Shown here in pieces: positions 61,667 through 64,000 of a DNA stretch of 64,000 nt. The position numbers were made by a program, and so were the translations under genes. The first letter of the stretch is position 1, and every line of letters starts with the position of its first letter. The notes beneath the pieces are model-generated. The model saw only the letters and a list, made by a program, of their open reading frames with translations. It was not told where the DNA came from and made no database searches. Origin of the DNA: Chromera velia (lineage: Eukaryota > Sar > Chromeraceae); NCBI GenBank assembly GCA_018398765.1, contig JAHBMJ010001240.1:1-64000 (forward strand), in the 5' to 3' direction.

Positions 61667-63594
61667 CGCGTTGCTACCTCCCTGTGGACAAGGGCGAAGG
61701 GTACAACTACTATCCCCACCTCGACACTGTGAAAGAGAAGTTTGGGGACGCGGGACTTCCTCACGGATACTCAGTGAAGGTCTCGTGCAGTGCGGGGTAT
61801 GGGGCGATTGGCAGTCAGCAGGACACGTACATCAGGTAAGTGTCTGCAGATATGTTCTTGTCTATCTTGAATGCTGAAGGAGAGCAATGCAAATCCTGTA
61901 GGTCAACCAATGAGGCCAGAAGTGTGTCATTCGCCCGGTCTCCTTCACGTCGGTGGGTGGGTGGGTGGGTGGGTGGATCTGATGTCGGGTACTTCCAAGG
62001 GAAATTGTGAATGGACGTCATTTTGTCTCTCAATCTGTGATCCTCTCTAATCTATCAAAGCACATCACGTTGTCCTGAATCGCGGTCTTTCTCCTGCAGA
62101 TGCGAACACGGGCGGTTGGAGTACCCCGACATCCAGTGCTTCAGTCAGTCGGAGCGGCCCATGTCTGTGCGTTGTTTGTGTGTGTGCATGTGTCGTTGTC
62201 TGTCGTTTTGTTTCATTTGCTTACCGATCTGCGAGTCCATTGGCTTCTTCAGCCTTGGTGCATTTTGCCCACAGAGAGTCTAATGCCTTGCGTTGTGGCC
62301 AGGCTGCGATCCGTAACTCTCGAGATCCATTCCTCTTTCTCCCTCCCTCCCTCACTCCAATTCTGATTCCGTTAAATTGTTTTTTTTGTCCCTCCACGTT
62401 TGCATTCCTCAATTTCTCTCTGCAGAGAACTGCCAACCCCTGGAGACTGCGTGGGAGGAAATGAAGAGCAGATCGAACGCCTATCACGTCTCTGTGGAGG
62501 CCCCGGTTGGCCCTATGCCTAGGAGGGGGGACTTTTTTGACTCTGTTTGATATCGAAACGCATATGGTTGTTCTAGCACATGACGCTTGTCATTGCCGAA
62601 CTGGATACTCTGTGCCTCTTTCTTTTTAGACCCGTTTCGTCCTGCTGATCGATGAGGTTTTGTTTTTCATTAAAAACCTACAGCTCTCTTCATTTTTATC
62701 CTTCTCCCGATTCTGCAGGTGAGCAAAGGGTTCGAGGAGAATGCCGTGATGCCTCATGGGGCAGCTGTGGTGGTCCGGTGTTCAGCTAGCGCTCTTCCTG
62801 TGTACTCTCGCACGAGGAGGGGGGACCCGGACCATAGCGTCCAAACAATTTTGTGCAGAAACGGAGAGTGGGAGAAGCCCACACTGAGGTGTGAAGGTCC
62901 GTCAAATTTCCTCAAAGATGTAAAAACGGTTTGAACGTGCATCCAAAGAAAGCTGGAGAAACACAACAGAGTGATTGATTGCCATGGTCACAGAGGTCAC
63001 TAGTTCGGAACTTTTTCGAATGCCCTGTGCATTGTCTACATGCAGAGACGTGCAAAGCACTGAACGAGGACCCAAGAACGATCTACTTCGCGTCCCATCC
63101 GGGATACCAGTGCGCGTGGCGTTTGTCAACACCTCCTAGGAACGAGAGCGACATGCCGATTGAGACCACAAACCCCTTGGCATGTGACCGTGGAGCGACC
63201 AATATGGACGAGTACAGATCGGGCACGGAGGTGGAGGTGAAGTGTGCGGAGGGGTATCACAGGGTGAGTGGAGGCTTCGACTTGTTCCATATCTTGTCTT
63301 TTGACTTCTCTGATTTAGTCAATTGCTGCTTTTTCAATGTAAAAACTGGCATAGCAGACTTGAAGATGATTCTGGGGACTCCGGGTTGAATGTCACTTGG
63401 CGCCCGTGTGTGCCGCTTCTAAACTTTCTTGTGGAGGGCTTAAACCCACCAAAGTTTGTTGACACCAGTCGCATCGTAGCAGAACCAGAAGATTTTCTTT
63501 TCATCCCTTTCCTGTCTGCAGTCTGGACACCCACCAACTGAGGTGATCCAGTGCGTTGACGGAACATGGACAGGAGCATACACAGAGTGCAGAA
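50061..63594 (+). CDS. Giant secreted sushi/CCP-repeat protein, 31 exons seen, 3' end outside the window
   Basis: Exons: 50061-50096, 50177-50219, 50328-50472, 50686-50977, 51318-51636, 51732-51773, 51859-52139, 52361-52705, 52966-53128, 53390-53587, 53862-54102, 54344-54501, 54804-54948, 55171-55322, 55540-55667, 55983-56133, 56411-56611, 56839-57017, 57263-57314, 57573-57767, 58010-58112, 58442-58605, 58837-60289, 60645-60856, 61172-61402, 61667-61835, 62100-62143, 62426-62505, 62719-62896, 63046-63263, 63522-63594. Every junction keeps the frame, giving about 2130 residues with no stop. Exons 1-2 encode a signal peptide (MFIQGLVFYLLVQLCQTA). Exons 3-6 look like a jelly-roll lectin-type domain (VEGRWYLGCSNKG, GFHGVMYGLSFA). 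Exon 7 has a C-G-D-G-x5-E-D-C-D motif. From exon 7 on, about 18 sushi modules follow, each with four Cys and a late G-x-W before the last Cys, for example CVDGIWTPPLIQC and CRDGQWTEASLEC. No membrane anchor is seen yet. Sushi proteins act in adhesion; the role here is unknown. Confidence 0.8.
58837..60289 (+). CDS. Long exon 23 of the sushi gene: low-complexity spacer with His-rich cluster
   Basis: This 1453-bp exon is about eight times the usual exon size of the gene. It starts with a sushi-type Cys (ETCGELTE), then has roughly 350 residues without Cys: Asn/Thr-rich with several N-x-[ST] sites, acidic (SGGEDDDFGSEEHEGD), a His cluster (HHSHSHSHRHSHAHS) and a Thr run (TSTTTSTTTTIP). Two Cys-containing sushi-like segments close it, ending in TCF and a phase-2 donor. 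Such a spacer is likely a heavily glycosylated stalk, and the His cluster could bind metal. It separates the N-terminal and C-terminal sushi arrays. Confidence 0.72.
61613..61666 (+). repeat. (CT)n(GT)n tract forming the 3' splice site of exon 26
   Basis: CT repeats followed by GT repeats run straight into the acceptor, gtgtgtgtgcag|CG, so the microsatellite itself serves as the pyrimidine-rich tract. The exon starting at 61667 is required by phase on both sides. Confidence 0.75.
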
Positions 63595-63617
63595 GTGGGT
63601 CCTTTCCCTTCCTTCCA

Positions 63618-63652
<35 letters not shown>

Positions 63653-63962
63653 TCCAGTTGTGTTGGAGTGCTGTACGAAGATGTTGACAGTCTGTGAGGG
63701 AGGACTCCCCCCCTGATTTTGATTTTGTGTTTATGGAGGAGTATCTGGTGTTCGCTCGGACACTCGTACAAACGCTCACTGATCCAGTATAGACAGGACA
63801 AGAATACTTCTGCCCGTGTGCCTCTGCTGTTCTTCGACTGCCCTCTTCTTTCAGCACATCAATCGGCAAAGAGTGCGCACAAAAACAAAATGAGGAAACG
63901 GGGATTTGAATGACAAAATAGAGGCTCCTGTCTTTCTCTTTTGAATATTATGATGACTTTCT

Positions 63963-63997
<35 letters not shown>

Positions 63998-64000
63998 ACT
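63595..64000 (+). other. Intron of the sushi gene, open at the right edge
   Basis: This begins with donor A|GTGGGT after the phase-1 exon 63522-63594. It contains (TTTC)n at 63622-63653 and (TGCC)n at 63965-63997. No further phase-1 sushi exon is visible before the window ends. Confidence 0.55.

Overview
The window is nuclear DNA from an intron-rich eukaryotic microbe, most likely an alveolate close to the chromerids (Chromera/Vitrella). That assignment is an inference. It rests on four things seen together: a Cys-rich protein resembling apicomplexan oocyst wall proteins, a striated-fibre assemblin, arrays of C-E-H-G-R-x-R-S-x-C-K-E-C repeats, and introns packed with CT/GT microsatellites. 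Gene models were built by eye from GT..AG junctions and checked for codon phase across each junction. Where the phase does not work out, the entry says so.

Layout. 220-704: last two exons of a multicopper oxidase (+). 2854-4996: two-exon protein with a secretory-type N-terminus, one C2H2 zinc finger and sixteen 18-residue CEHGR repeats (+). 5-9.9 kb: no convincing gene; a MITE-like element and dispersed repeats. 9953-11546: secreted two-domain protein with a poly-Thr linker and ShK-like knot (-). 12686-15439: nucleotidyltransferase/poly(A)-polymerase-type gene with a CUE-like region, uninterrupted except for three in-frame stop codons (-). 16188-19347: ankyrin-type gene split between two frames at a 51-bp repeat (+). 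19739-24003: multi-exon gene with a bromodomain-like C-terminus (+). 25009-25844: non-autonomous hAT-like transposon with an intact 8-bp target duplication. 26261-28690: polytopic membrane protein (-). 29337-30272: SF-assemblin (+). 32659-34632: two-exon, probably mitochondrial protein of unknown function (+). 36542-39538: oocyst-wall-protein-like secreted protein (-). 40574-46190: eight-exon LRR protein (+). 46955-49199: ER-retained (HDEL) glutathione-peroxidase-fold protein lacking the catalytic cysteine (-). 50061 to beyond 63594: giant secreted sushi/CCP-repeat protein, 31 exons inside the window and still open at the right edge (+).

The genes do not form a pathway. Several products are secretory or extracellular (sushi protein, oocyst-wall-like protein, the ShK/Thr-linker protein, the ER GPx-like protein and probably the multicopper oxidase and zinc-finger/CEHGR protein), alongside a cytoskeletal fibre protein and nuclear or cytoplasmic regulators. 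The most unusual items are the nucleotidyltransferase gene with TAA/TAG codons inside conserved domain sequence, the GPx-like pseudoenzyme, the sushi gene with its 5' splice-site preferences, and the frame-neutral 51-bp repeat in the ankyrin gene.
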